A stretch of DNA of 64,000 nucleotides, taken from NCBI RefSeq assembly GCF_900107745.1, contig NZ_FNRO01000003.1:186001-250000 (forward strand). The letters are read 5' to 3'. The notes below the pieces were generated by a model. It was not told where the DNA came from. It did not search any database and worked only from the letters and a program-made list of their open reading frames with translations. The position numbers were made by a program, and so were the translations under genes. This DNA comes from Variovorax sp. YR216. GTDB taxonomy: Bacteria; Pseudomonadota; Gammaproteobacteria; Burkholderiales; Burkholderiaceae_C. Below, in pieces: positions 8,907 to 17,546 of the stretch (position 1 is the first letter of the stretch; each line of letters starts with the position of its first letter).

Positions 8907-8939
8907 AGGCGGGGGCACGTGCGCGCCGCACGACGCCCG

Positions 8940-9212
8940 TCACTTGCGACCGCGGGCCTTGTCGTACTTGCGCCAGTACTGGAACTCGTCCTCGTGCACC
9001 TCGATGTCCAGTTCCATCACCCGGGCCTGGAGCCGCTCCTGCACATCGGCCACCGCCTTGTTGTAGATCGCCGGGCCGATCTCCTCGAGAACGAAGCCCA
9101 GCAGGGCGCCCGCGGCGACGTTGCCGATGGGTTCGTCCATGTTCTCGCGGAAATAGCGCTCGATCGAGGCGATGGCCTCCTGGCGGGCTTCCTTGTTCAA
9201 CTCGATGGTCAT
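8940..9212 (-). CDS. DUF2164-family protein
   Basis: A 90-residue soluble protein matching the DUF2164 pattern: an N-terminal TIELNKEARQEAIASIERYF, then MDEPIGNVAAGALLGF and a helical C-terminus ending DEFQYWRKYDKARGRK. The function of the family is unknown. It is the last gene, 50 bases downstream of the PaaK-like ligase, of the long minus-strand transporter operon, and converges with the DnaJ-like gene (33 bases between stops). The start ATG at 9212 begins exactly at the conserved domain. Confidence 0.8.
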   Translation of the reverse strand: MTIELNKEARQEAIASIERYFRENMDEPIGNVAAGALLGFVLEEIGPAIYNKAVADVQERLQARVMELDIEVHEDEFQYWRKYDKARGRK

Positions 9213-9262
9213 GGGGGTCTGCGCGTTGGGGATCCACCGGCATTCTGCCGGCCTGCACCGGG

Positions 9263-10510
9263 TTACCGGTAGGAACGCAGATCCTCGATCACCTTGCCGT
9301 CGTTCGGCAAGCTGCCCGGGTTCGCGAATTCGACCGCACCGCGCAGCTTGGTCACGTCGCGCATCGCCTCGCCGATGCGCTGTGCGAGCCCCTCCGGCGC
9401 GTTCGCGCATTCGAGCTTCAGCGTCATCCGGTCGTCGGCCATCTCGCCTTCGACCACCAGCCGCGCGCGCTGCACTTCCGGAAAGCGCCGCGCGATCTCG
9501 GCGACCTGCCCCGGATGGACGAACATGCCGCGCACCTTCGTCGTCTGGTCGGCGCGGCCGAGCCAGCCCTTGATGCGCTGGTTGGTGCGCCCCGTGGGGC
9601 AGTGCCCCGGCAGCACGGCCGAGAGATCGCCGGTGCCGAAGCGGATCAGCGGGTAGTCGGGGTTGAGCGTGGTCACGACGATCTCGCCGACTTCGCCTTC
9701 CGGCACCGGGTCGCCGGTGCCCGGACGCACGATCTCCACGATCACGCCTTCATCGAGCACCAGGCCTTCGCGCGCGGAAGTCTCATAGGCGATCAGTCCC
9801 AGGTCCGCAGTCGCGTAGCACTGCATGCCGGTCACGCCGCGCTCGGCGATCCAGTCGCGCAGGCTCGGCGGAAAGGCTTCGCCCGACACCAGCGCCTTGG
9901 TGAGCGACGGTAGCGCGACGCCTTTTTCGGCCGCCTTCTCGATGATGATCTTCAGGAAGCTCGGCGTGCCCGCATAGCCTGCAGGCTTGAGGTCCATGAT
10001 CGCCTCGACCTGCTGCTCGGTCTGCCCCGTGCCGCCCGCGAACACGGTGCAGCCGAGCGCACGCGCGCCGCTTTCCATGATCGAGCCCGCCGGCGTCATG
10101 TGGTAGCTGAAGCAGTTGTGAACCAGCTCGCCGCCGCGAAAGCCCGCCGCGTACAGCGCACGCGCGGTGCGCCAGTAGTCGCGCGCCTCGCCCTCTGGTT
10201 CATAGATGGTGCCGGGGCTTGCGAACACGCGCGTCATGCGCGAGCCGAAGCGGATCGCGGAGAAGCCGCCGAAGGGGTCGCTCGCGCGGCGCTCCTTCTG
10301 CAATGCCAGCAACTCCGACTTGCGTGTGACCGGCAACTTTGCCAGCGCCTCGCGGCTCGTGATGTCCGAGGGCCTCACGCCGTCGAGGATGGTCGCGAAT
10401 GCTGAGGCTGCCGTCTGCGCCTGCATGATCTGCTTCGGCAACGCGGCGAGCAGGTCGCGCTCGCGCTCTTCGGGATCGCGCACTTCGAGTGCGTCGTAGT
10501 AGTCGCTCAT
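9263..10510 (-). CDS. Phenylacetate-CoA ligase-like (PaaK-family) AMP-forming ligase
   Basis: A 415-residue adenylate-forming enzyme of the PaaK type, expected to activate an aromatic acid to its CoA thioester with ATP. Visible features are the P-loop-like segment around YHMTPAGSIMESG, the adenine-binding region QCYATADLGLIAYE and the hinge RFGTGDLSAVL. The C-terminal domain holds GRADQTTKVRGMFVHPGQV. Its ATG overlaps the livF stop (ATGA), so the genes are translationally coupled. A second, larger acyl-CoA ligase starts the same operon. Together with a Liv-type importer this suggests uptake and activation of an aryl or branched carboxylic acid. Confidence 0.85.
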   Translation of the reverse strand: MSDYYDALEVRDPEERERDLLAALPKQIMQAQTAASAFATILDGVRPSDITSREALAKLPVTRKSELLALQKERRASDPFGGFSAIRFGSRMTRVFASPGTIYEPEGEARDYWRTARALYAAGFRGGELVHNCFSYHMTPAGSIMESGARALGCTVFAGGTGQTEQQVEAIMDLKPAGYAGTPSFLKIIIEKAAEKGVALPSLTKALVSGEAFPPSLRDWIAERGVTGMQCYATADLGLIAYETSAREGLVLDEGVIVEIVRPGTGDPVPEGEVGEIVVTTLNPDYPLIRFGTGDLSAVLPGHCPTGRTNQRIKGWLGRADQTTKVRGMFVHPGQVAEIARRFPEVQRARLVVEGEMADDRMTLKLECANAPEGLAQRIGEAMRDVTKLRGAVEFANPGSLPNDGKVIEDLRSYR

Positions 10511-11319
10511 GCCAGCCACCGTTTCCTGCGCTTGTAGCTTTTGACGTCCTTGAAGCTCTTGCGATCGGCGCCGCCGACGCCGAGGTAGAACTCCTTCACA
10601 TCCTCGTTCTCGCGCAGGCTCTTGGCCTCGCCGTCCATCACGATGCGGCCGTTCTCGAGGATGTAGCCGTAGTCCGCGTAACGCAGCGCCATGTTGGTGT
10701 TCTGCTCGGCGAGCAGGAAGGTCACGCGTTCCTTCTCGTTGAGGTCCTTCACGATGCCGAAGACTTCCTCCACGATCTGCGGCGCGAGGCCCATCGAGGG
10801 TTCGTCGAGCAGCACCATGTTCGGGTTCGCCATCAGCGCGCGGCCGATGGCGCACATCTGCTGTTCGCCGCCCGAGGTGTACGCGGCCTGCGAGCTGCGC
10901 CGCGTCTTCAGTCGCGGGAAGTAGGCGTAGACCTTCTCCAGCGTCTCGGCCACGGCGGCCTTGCCGTCTGTGCGCGTGTAGGCGCCGGTCATGAGGTTGT
11001 CCTCGATCGACAGGTGCGCGAAGCAGTGCCGGCCTTCCATCACCTGGATCAGCCCGCGCTTGACCAGCTCGGCCGGCGACAGCGCCTCGATGCGCTCGCC
11101 GCGCAGCTCGATCGTGCCCTTGGTCACCGCGCCGCGCTCGCCCGCCAGCAGGTTCGACACCGCGCGCAAGGTGGTCGTCTTGCCTGCGCCGTTGCCGCCG
11201 AGCAGCGCCACGATGCCGCCTTCGGGCACCGTGAGCGACACGCCCTTCAGCACGAGGATCACGTGGTTGTAGATGACCTCGATGCCGTTGACGTCGAGAA
11301 GGACGTTGCGTTCGCTCAT
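10507..11319 (-). CDS. livF: Liv-type ABC transporter ATP-binding protein (LivF)
   Basis: A 270-residue ATPase of the branched-chain amino acid (HAAT) family. Walker A is GGNGAGKTT (about residue 39), the signature is TSGGEQQ, and Walker B is MVLLDEPSMGLAP. The length is slightly above E. coli LivF (about 237) because of a longer, basic C-terminal tail (KSFKDVKSYKRRKRWLA). It works with LivG as the ATPase pair for LivHM. It is separated from the binding-protein gene by 31 bases and overlaps the following PaaK-like gene by four bases. Confidence 0.9.
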   Translation of the reverse strand: MSERNVLLDVNGIEVIYNHVILVLKGVSLTVPEGGIVALLGGNGAGKTTTLRAVSNLLAGERGAVTKGTIELRGERIEALSPAELVKRGLIQVMEGRHCFAHLSIEDNLMTGAYTRTDGKAAVAETLEKVYAYFPRLKTRRSSQAAYTSGGEQQMCAIGRALMANPNMVLLDEPSMGLAPQIVEEVFGIVKDLNEKERVTFLLAEQNTNMALRYADYGYILENGRIVMDGEAKSLRENEDVKEFYLGVGGADRKSFKDVKSYKRRKRWLA

Positions 11320-11350
11320 GGTGACTCGAAGTGCCTTCAGTCGCTGAAGC

Positions 11351-12676
11351 TCACGCGCCGCAGTCCGAGGCGTCGCGGCGGTTGAGCTTCTTCTCGCCCG
11401 CGTACTTCTCGCCCGCCGTCTTGACCATCGGCCTGATGATCTGCTCGTCGGCCTGGTACCAGTCCGCGCCCACGTTCCACTTGGCGCCGTCCCAGGTCTC
11501 GATGCGCGCCCAGGTCGAACCCATGTGGTCCTGGCACGAAGTGCTGATCGGCCGCAGCACGCCCGCGAAGCCCAGCGCGTCGAGCTTCTTCTGGTCGAGC
11601 GCGAGGTTCTCCAGCCCCCAGCGCACCTGCTCGCCGGTCATGACCTTGCCCTTGCCGAAACGCTCCTGCGCACGCCGCACGGCTTCGATGCCGAGCATCT
11701 GGATGATCACGCCGCGCGTGTAGAGCACGGAGCCCACTTCATCGCGCGGACCGGTGCCCTGGCCCTTGTCGTGCACGTTCTTCAGGATGTCCTGGATCAC
11801 CTTCGGCTCGGTGCCCGCGGTGTTGAGCGCCAGCGCGTTGTAGCCCTTGGCATTGGCGCCGACGTCCTTCACGTCGGGTTCGGCGCCGGCCCACCACACG
11901 CCGTACATCTTCTCGCGCGGGTAGCCGGTGGCGACCGCTTCCTTCAGCGCGGTGGAGTTCATCACGCCCCAGCCCCACAGCAGCACGTAGTCGGGCCGCT
12001 GCTGGCGCACCTGCAGCCAGGCCGACTTCTGCTCGATGCCCGGCGCCGCGACCGGGATCAGGTTCAGCTCGAAGCCGTTCATCTTCGCGCGCTCCTGCAA
12101 GAGCGGGATCGGCTCCTTGCCGAACGGCGAGTCGTGGTAGACCAGCGTGATCTTCTTGCCCTTGAGCTTGTCGGCGCCGCCTTCCTTCTTGGCGATGTGC
12201 TGGATCAGGATGTCGGCGGCGGTCCAGTAGCTGCCCATCAGCGGGAAGTTCCACTTGAACACGTTGCCGTCCTGCGAGGCCGAGAGGCCGTAGCCGAGCG
12301 TCAGCAGCGGGATCTTGTCGGCGGGCGCCTTGTCGGTCAGCGCGAAGGTGATGCCGGTGGCCTGCGGGTCGATCAGCGTCGCGCCCTTGTCCTTGAGGCG
12401 TTCGTAGCATTCGACGCCCTTGTCGGTGGCATAGCCGGTCTCGCATTCCTCGTAGCTGATCTTCACGCCGTTGATGCCACCGGTCGCATTGATGAGCTTG
12501 ATGTAGTCCTGCTTGCCGTTGGCCCAGGGCGTGCCGTTGGGCGCGTAAGGACCGGTGCGGTAGACCAGCAGCGGGAAGAACTGCTCCTTGGCCTGCGCCT
12601 GCGCGAGCGACGGCGCGAGCGATGCACCGGCGGTGGCGGCCAGCACTGCGGCCAGAGCGAGCGATTTCAGTTTCAT
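11351..12676 (-). CDS. Liv-type ABC transporter periplasmic substrate-binding protein
   Basis: A 441-residue type I periplasmic binding protein (Peripla_BP_6) with a cleavable signal peptide ending at LAQAQA (about residue 29). It is longer than LivK/LivJ (about 370). The mature N-terminus FFPLLVYRTGPYAPNGTPWANG and the GINGVKISYEECETGY segment fit the subgroup found next to acyl-CoA ligases in betaproteobacteria rather than amino-acid binders. This protein would set the specificity of the importer. The ligand is not visible, but flanking ligases suggest a carboxylic acid. Confidence 0.88.
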   Translation of the reverse strand: MKLKSLALAAVLAATAGASLAPSLAQAQAKEQFFPLLVYRTGPYAPNGTPWANGKQDYIKLINATGGINGVKISYEECETGYATDKGVECYERLKDKGATLIDPQATGITFALTDKAPADKIPLLTLGYGLSASQDGNVFKWNFPLMGSYWTAADILIQHIAKKEGGADKLKGKKITLVYHDSPFGKEPIPLLQERAKMNGFELNLIPVAAPGIEQKSAWLQVRQQRPDYVLLWGWGVMNSTALKEAVATGYPREKMYGVWWAGAEPDVKDVGANAKGYNALALNTAGTEPKVIQDILKNVHDKGQGTGPRDEVGSVLYTRGVIIQMLGIEAVRRAQERFGKGKVMTGEQVRWGLENLALDQKKLDALGFAGVLRPISTSCQDHMGSTWARIETWDGAKWNVGADWYQADEQIIRPMVKTAGEKYAGEKKLNRRDASDCGA

Positions 12677-12706
12677 GCCTGTCTCCTTATGGGTTTGCGA
12701 ACGAGA

Positions 12707-13771
12707 TCAATGCGGGAAGGGCCAGAGGCGCAGTTTTTCCTTGGCGGTGGACCACAGCCGCGCCAATCCATGCGGCTCGACGATCAGGAAGAACACGATC
12801 AGCGCGCCGAAAATCATGAATTCGAGGTGCGATGCGAAGGCGGTCGAGATCGAGATGCCGAACCAGCCCGGCAGGTTGTTCAGCAGGATCGGCAGCAGCA
12901 CGATGAAGGCCGCGCCGAAGAAGCTGCCCATGATCGAGCCCAGCCCGCCGATGATCACCATGAAGAGCAACTGGAACGAGCGGTCGATGTTGAACGCCGC
13001 CGGCTCCCAGGTGCCCAGGTGCACGAAGCCCCACAGCGCGCCGGCCACACCGACGATGAACGAGCTCACCGCGAAGGCCGAGAGCTTGGCGTACACCGGC
13101 CGGATGCCGATGACGGCTGCGGCCACGTCCATGTCGCGCATTGCCATCCATTCGCGTCCGACCGCGCTGCGCACCAGGTTCTTCGCGAGCAGCGCGAACA
13201 CCGCGAGCAGCGTGAGGCACAGGAGGTACTTCTGCGCTGCGGTTTCCACCGGCAGGCCGAACAGGCTCAGGCTCGACACCGACACGGAGCCCGAGGCGGA
13301 GTTGTTCGTGAGCCAGTTGATGCGCAGGAACGCCCAGTCGGTGAAGAACTGCGCCGCCAACGTCGCGACGGCGAGATACAGGCCCTTGATGCGAAGGCTC
13401 GGGATGCCGAACAGCACGCCGATCGCGGTCGAGCACAGTCCGCCGAGCAGCAGCGAAACGATGAGCGGCATGCCCTCGATCCGCACATGGAAGTTGTAGG
13501 CCGCGTAGGCGCCCACCGCCATGAAGGCGCCGGTGCCCAGCGAGATCTGCCCGCAGTAGCCCACCAGGATGTTGAGCCCGAGCGCCGCGAGCGAGAGGAT
13601 CAGGAAGGGGATCAGGATCGCGCGGATCCAGTAGTCCGACGCGACCGCCGGCACCACGGCGAAGGCGACGACCAGCAGCGCGAGGATCAGGATGCGGTCC
13701 TGCCGGATCGGGAAGATCTGCTGGTCGGCGCGGTAGGTCGACTTGAACTGGCCGTTTTCTCTGTACAGCAT
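12707..13771 (-). CDS. livM: Liv-type ABC transporter permease (LivM)
   Basis: A 354-residue inner-membrane permease with about ten hydrophobic segments. The EAA-like region and GYCGQISLGTGAFMAVGAYAA motif are typical of LivM. The first about 25 residues (LYRENGQFKSTYRADQQIF) are a cytoplasmic extension. It pairs with LivH and sits three bases behind it. The binding-protein gene follows after 30 bases. Confidence 0.9.
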   Translation of the reverse strand: MLYRENGQFKSTYRADQQIFPIRQDRILILALLVVAFAVVPAVASDYWIRAILIPFLILSLAALGLNILVGYCGQISLGTGAFMAVGAYAAYNFHVRIEGMPLIVSLLLGGLCSTAIGVLFGIPSLRIKGLYLAVATLAAQFFTDWAFLRINWLTNNSASGSVSVSSLSLFGLPVETAAQKYLLCLTLLAVFALLAKNLVRSAVGREWMAMRDMDVAAAVIGIRPVYAKLSAFAVSSFIVGVAGALWGFVHLGTWEPAAFNIDRSFQLLFMVIIGGLGSIMGSFFGAAFIVLLPILLNNLPGWFGISISTAFASHLEFMIFGALIVFFLIVEPHGLARLWSTAKEKLRLWPFPH

Positions 13772-13774
13772 GCT

Positions 13775-14704
13775 TCAGACCCGATCGATGATCTTTTCGC
13801 CGAACAAGCCTTGGGGCCGTACGAGCAGGAAGACGAGCGCCAACACATAGGCGAACCAGATCTCGATGCCGCCACCGAGCATCGGTCCGAGATAGATCTC
13901 GGACAGCTTCTCGCCAACGCCGATCAGCAGGCCGCCGACGATCGCCCCGGGGATCGAAGTCAGCCCGCCGAGGATCACCACCGGCAGCGCCTTCAGCGCC
14001 ACCAGCGAGAGCGAGAACTGCACGCCGAGCTTCGAGCCCCAGATGATCCCGGCCACCAGCGCCGCGAAGCCCGCGACGGACCACACGATGACCCAGATGC
14101 GGTTGAGCGGAATGCCGATCGACTGCGCTGCCTGATGGTCGTCAGCGACCGCGCGCAATGCGCGGCCGGTCGAGGTCTTCTGGAAGAAGAGCGCCAGCAC
14201 CACCACCAGCGCGGCGGCCACGAGCGCGGCGATCAGGTCCTCCTGGCTCAGCAGCAGGCCGCCCTGGAAGACGTTCTCCAGCACCATCAGCGGGTCCTTG
14301 GGCATGCCGACGTCGATCTTGTAGATGTCGTTGCCGAAGATCGATTGGCCGAGGCCGTCGAGGAAGTAGGCGATGCCGAGCGTCGCCATCAGGAGCGTGA
14401 TGCCTTCCTGGTTGACCAGCTTGCTCAGCACCAGCCGCTCGATGAGCCATGCCACCGCGATCATCACCGCCATCGCCGCGAAGAAGGCCAGCAGGTTCGC
14501 GAGGATCTGGCTCTCGAAGCCGAGCCACTTCGGAATCCACTCGGAGAAGCGTGCCATCGCGAGCGCCGCGAACAGCACCATCGCGCCCTGCGCGAAGTTG
14601 AAGACGCCGGAGGCCTTGTAGATCAGCACGAAGCCGATCGCGATCAGCGAATACAGCATGCCGACCATCAGGCCGCCGAAGAGTGTCTCTAGAAAGAATC
14701 CCAT
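13775..14704 (-). CDS. livH: Liv-type ABC transporter permease (LivH)
   Basis: A 309-residue inner-membrane permease with about eight membrane segments. The family motif YSLIAIGFVLIYKASGVFNFAQG is at the N-terminus and GGLTSIPGAIVGGLLIGVGE near the C-terminus. It forms the channel with LivM. Its ATG lies one base past the livG stop, consistent with tight co-translation. Confidence 0.92.
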   Translation of the reverse strand: MGFFLETLFGGLMVGMLYSLIAIGFVLIYKASGVFNFAQGAMVLFAALAMARFSEWIPKWLGFESQILANLLAFFAAMAVMIAVAWLIERLVLSKLVNQEGITLLMATLGIAYFLDGLGQSIFGNDIYKIDVGMPKDPLMVLENVFQGGLLLSQEDLIAALVAAALVVVLALFFQKTSTGRALRAVADDHQAAQSIGIPLNRIWVIVWSVAGFAALVAGIIWGSKLGVQFSLSLVALKALPVVILGGLTSIPGAIVGGLLIGVGEKLSEIYLGPMLGGGIEIWFAYVLALVFLLVRPQGLFGEKIIDRV

Positions 14705-14705
14705 C

Positions 14706-15491
14706 TCAATGCTCCGTTCCGAGGTAAGCGCGGATCACATCGGGATTGCTGCGCACTTCGTCCGGCGTGCCGTCGCCGATCTTCTTGCCGTAGTCCAGCA
14801 CCACCACGCGGTCGGAGATGTCCATGACCACGCCCATGTCGTGCTCGATCAGCACGATGGTGGTGCCGAACTCGTCGTTCACATCGAGGATGAAGCGGCT
14901 CATGTCCTGCTTCTCTTCCACGTTCATGCCGGCCATCGGCTCGTCGAGCAGCAGCACTTGCGGCTCCATCGCGAGCGCGCGGCCGAGGTCCACGCGCTTC
15001 TGCAGGCCGTAGGGCAGGCGGCCCACCGGCGTCTTGCGGTGCAGCTGGATTTCGAGGAAATCGATGATGTGCTCGACGAATTCGCGGTGCGCCAGTTCTT
15101 CCCGCTCCGCCGGGCCCCATCGCAGCGCCTGCGCGAGCAGGCCGCTCTTCATCTTGAGGTTGCGGCCGGTCATGATGTTGTCGAGCACGCTCATGCCCTT
15201 GAAGAGCGCGAGATTCTGGAAAGTGCGCGCCACGCCCATCTCGGCGACCTGCCGCGAGTTCATGTGCTTGAAGTGCTTGCCGCGGAAGGTGATCGAGCCC
15301 TGCTGCGGCTGGTACACGCCGTTGATGCAGTTGAGCATCGAGCTCTTGCCCGCGCCGTTGGGGCCGATGATGGCGCGCACCTCGTGCTCGCGGACGTTGA
15401 AGCTGATGTCGGTCAGCGCCTTCACGCCGCCGAAGCTCAGCGAGATGTTCTGGACGTCGAGGATCACGTCGCCAATTTTTCTGCTCGTCAT
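14706..15491 (-). CDS. livG: Liv-type ABC transporter ATP-binding protein (LivG)
   Basis: A 261-residue ATPase. It has SLSFGGVKALTDISF at the N-terminus, Walker A GPNGAGKSS, a signature-like LPYGLQKRVDLGRAL (normally LSGGQ-type, here YGLQ), Walker B VLLLDEPMAGMN, and the HDM switch in LIEHDMGVVMDISD. The altered signature is seen in the LivG subgroup associated with acyl-CoA ligases, as I recall it. Its ATG overlaps the stop of the upstream ligase (ATGA). Confidence 0.92.
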   Translation of the reverse strand: MTSRKIGDVILDVQNISLSFGGVKALTDISFNVREHEVRAIIGPNGAGKSSMLNCINGVYQPQQGSITFRGKHFKHMNSRQVAEMGVARTFQNLALFKGMSVLDNIMTGRNLKMKSGLLAQALRWGPAEREELAHREFVEHIIDFLEIQLHRKTPVGRLPYGLQKRVDLGRALAMEPQVLLLDEPMAGMNVEEKQDMSRFILDVNDEFGTTIVLIEHDMGVVMDISDRVVVLDYGKKIGDGTPDEVRSNPDVIRAYLGTEH

Positions 15492-17461
15492 GCGGCCGCC
15501 TTCATCGGTGCGAAGCGCTTGGCTTCGACGACCTTCAGGGTCGCGCTCACCGCGCCCGTGCGGCCGTCCTCGAACTTGACCTGCGTCTCGATGAACTGCT
15601 CGGACTTGCCGCCATAGAGCGCATCGACCAGCACCGCGTACTTGCCGGCGATGAAGCCGCGCCGCACCTTGCGCGTGCGGGTGAGCTCGTCGTCGTCCGG
15701 GTCCAGCTCCTTGTGCAGCACCAGGAAGCGCGCAATCTGCGTGTCGGCCATGCCTTCCTCGGCGGCGAGGTCGGCGTTGACCTTCGAGATGCAGTCGGCC
15801 ACCAGCGCCAGCACATCCGGCTTGCCAGCGAGGTCGACATAGCCGCCATACGGCAGTCCGCGCCGCTCGGCCCAGTTGCCCACGGCCTCGTAATCGATGT
15901 TGATGAAGGCGCAGACCTCGTCGCGCTCGTGGCCGAAGCACACCGCTTCCTTGATCTGCGGGAAGAACTTGAGCTTGTTCTCGATGTAGTTGGGCGCGAA
16001 CATCGCGCCCGCCGTCGCGCCTTGCGGCGCGGCCATGCGGCCGACGTCCTTCGCGCGGTCGATGATGCGCAGATGCCCTTCGGCATCGAGCACCCCCGCA
16101 TCGCCGGTGTGGAAGTAGCCATCGGCGTCGAGCACTTCCGCCGTCGCATCGGGCCGCTTGTAGTACTCCTTGAGCACCGAGACGCCGCGAACCAGCACTT
16201 CGCCGTCGGGCGCGATCTTGAGTTCGATGCCCGGCGCGGCGCTGCCCACGGTCTGCAGCTTGACCTTGCCGTCCCGCTGCAGGCAGACATAGGCGCAGGT
16301 CTCGGTCTGGCCGTAGAACTGCTTGAGGTTGACGCCGATCGAGCGATAGAAGCGGAAGAGGTCCGGCCCGATCGCCGCGCCCGCGGTGTAGGCCACGCGG
16401 ATGCGGCTCATGCCGAGCACGTTGCGCAGCGGGCCATAGATCAGCAGGTCGCCGAGCTTGTAGAGCAGCCGGTCGCCGAGGCTCACCTGCGCGCCGTTGA
16501 GGATGTCCGCGCCGACGCGTCGCGCAAGCGCCATGAACTTCGCGTACAGCCAGCGCTTGGGCGCGGCCGCGTCCTCCATGCGGATCGACACGGCGGTGAG
16601 CAGGCCTTCGAAGGTGCGTGGCGGGCCGAAGTAGTAGCTCGGGCCGATTTCGCGCATGTCGTTCATCACCGTCTCGGCTGACTCCGGGCAGTTGAGCGTG
16701 AAGCCGCCGACGAGCCATTGCGCGACCGAGAACAGGTGGTCGCCGACCCAGGCCATCGGCAGGTAGCTCATGATGTTGTCGCCGGGGCCGAGCTTGTCGG
16801 TCTCCACGCCGCCACGGCCCGCCGCGATGAAGCTCGCATGTGTCTGGCACACGCCCTTGGGGCGGCCGGTGGTACCGGAGGTGTAGAGGATCACGGCCAC
16901 GTCGGTCGGTTCGCCCGAGGCCACCGCTGCATCGAACGCGCCGGGGTTCGCCGAGTCCCACGCGCGGCCGAGCTCGCAGAGCTTGTCGTAGTCGATCAGT
17001 CCCGGCTGGTCGTAGTTGCGCAGGCCGCGCGGATCGTCATAGACGATGTGGCGGATCGCATGGCCGCGGTCCTTCTGGAGGTCGCGGCACTCGAGCAGCT
17101 TGTCGACCTGCTCCTGGTCCTCGGCGATCACGAATTCGACCGAAGCATCGTCGAGCATGAAGACCATCTCGCCCGCCACCGCGTCCTGGTAGAGCGGCAC
17201 CGGCACACCGCGCAGGCTTTGCGCCGCGACCATGGCCATGTAGAGGTGCGGCCGGTTGGCGCCGACGATCGCGAGGTTGTCGCCGGCCTTGAAGCCCAGG
17301 CTCGCGAGCCCGCAGGCGATCTCGCGCACATCGCGCGCGACCTGCGACCAGGTCCAGGTCTGCCAGATGCCGAGATCCTTCTCGCGGATGGCGGGCGCAT
17401 CGGGTTGCCGCTGGGCGTGGCCTTGCAGCAAACGGGGAAAAGTGTTGGCTGTGGTCTGCAC
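15488..17461 (-). CDS. AMP-binding long-chain acyl-CoA ligase-like protein
   Basis: A 657-residue adenylate-forming ligase and the first gene of the Liv operon. The ATP-binding motif is ILYTSGTTGRPKGV (about residues 191-204). FYGQTETCAYV is the adenine motif and YFHTGDAGVLDAEGHLRIIDRAKD the hinge region. The closest general group is FadD/AMP-dependent synthetases of about 600-660 residues that travel with liv genes. Predicted reaction: carboxylate + ATP + CoA to acyl-CoA. It is separated from the divergent Crp/Fnr gene by 85 bases that contain an inverted repeat, so that regulator is a likely controller of the operon. Confidence 0.88.
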   Translation of the reverse strand: MQTTANTFPRLLQGHAQRQPDAPAIREKDLGIWQTWTWSQVARDVREIACGLASLGFKAGDNLAIVGANRPHLYMAMVAAQSLRGVPVPLYQDAVAGEMVFMLDDASVEFVIAEDQEQVDKLLECRDLQKDRGHAIRHIVYDDPRGLRNYDQPGLIDYDKLCELGRAWDSANPGAFDAAVASGEPTDVAVILYTSGTTGRPKGVCQTHASFIAAGRGGVETDKLGPGDNIMSYLPMAWVGDHLFSVAQWLVGGFTLNCPESAETVMNDMREIGPSYYFGPPRTFEGLLTAVSIRMEDAAAPKRWLYAKFMALARRVGADILNGAQVSLGDRLLYKLGDLLIYGPLRNVLGMSRIRVAYTAGAAIGPDLFRFYRSIGVNLKQFYGQTETCAYVCLQRDGKVKLQTVGSAAPGIELKIAPDGEVLVRGVSVLKEYYKRPDATAEVLDADGYFHTGDAGVLDAEGHLRIIDRAKDVGRMAAPQGATAGAMFAPNYIENKLKFFPQIKEAVCFGHERDEVCAFINIDYEAVGNWAERRGLPYGGYVDLAGKPDVLALVADCISKVNADLAAEEGMADTQIARFLVLHKELDPDDDELTRTRKVRRGFIAGKYAVLVDALYGGKSEQFIETQVKFEDGRTGAVSATLKVVEAKRFAPMKAAA

Positions 17462-17497
17462 GATGGGGCGGACTGTAGAACCAACTTTGACGCCAAC

Positions 17498-17515
17498 TTG
17501 TCGTTACGACGACAA
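17498..17515. promoter_or_regulatory. Perfect inverted repeat between the ligase-liv operon and the Crp/Fnr gene
   Basis: TTGTCGT-TACG-ACGACAA: seven-base perfect arms with a four-base centre, in the 85-base divergent region. The geometry (about 18 bases, two-fold symmetric, TTG...CAA ends) is that of Crp/Fnr-family operators but differs from the Fnr (TTGAT-N4-ATCAA) and Crp (TGTGA-N6-TCACA) consensus. The adjacent Crp/Fnr protein is the obvious candidate to bind it and control both directions. Binding is inference. Confidence 0.6.
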
Positions 17516-17546
17516 TCCTAGGGACACTACTCCCCGGAGTTTCCCG

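Noticed and set aside
11525..14692. Very long open frame (about 1055 codons) on the plus strand
   Set aside because: It runs antisense to the liv binding-protein and permease genes. The translation is His/Arg/Glu-rich with no domain, as expected of the mirror frame in high-GC DNA.
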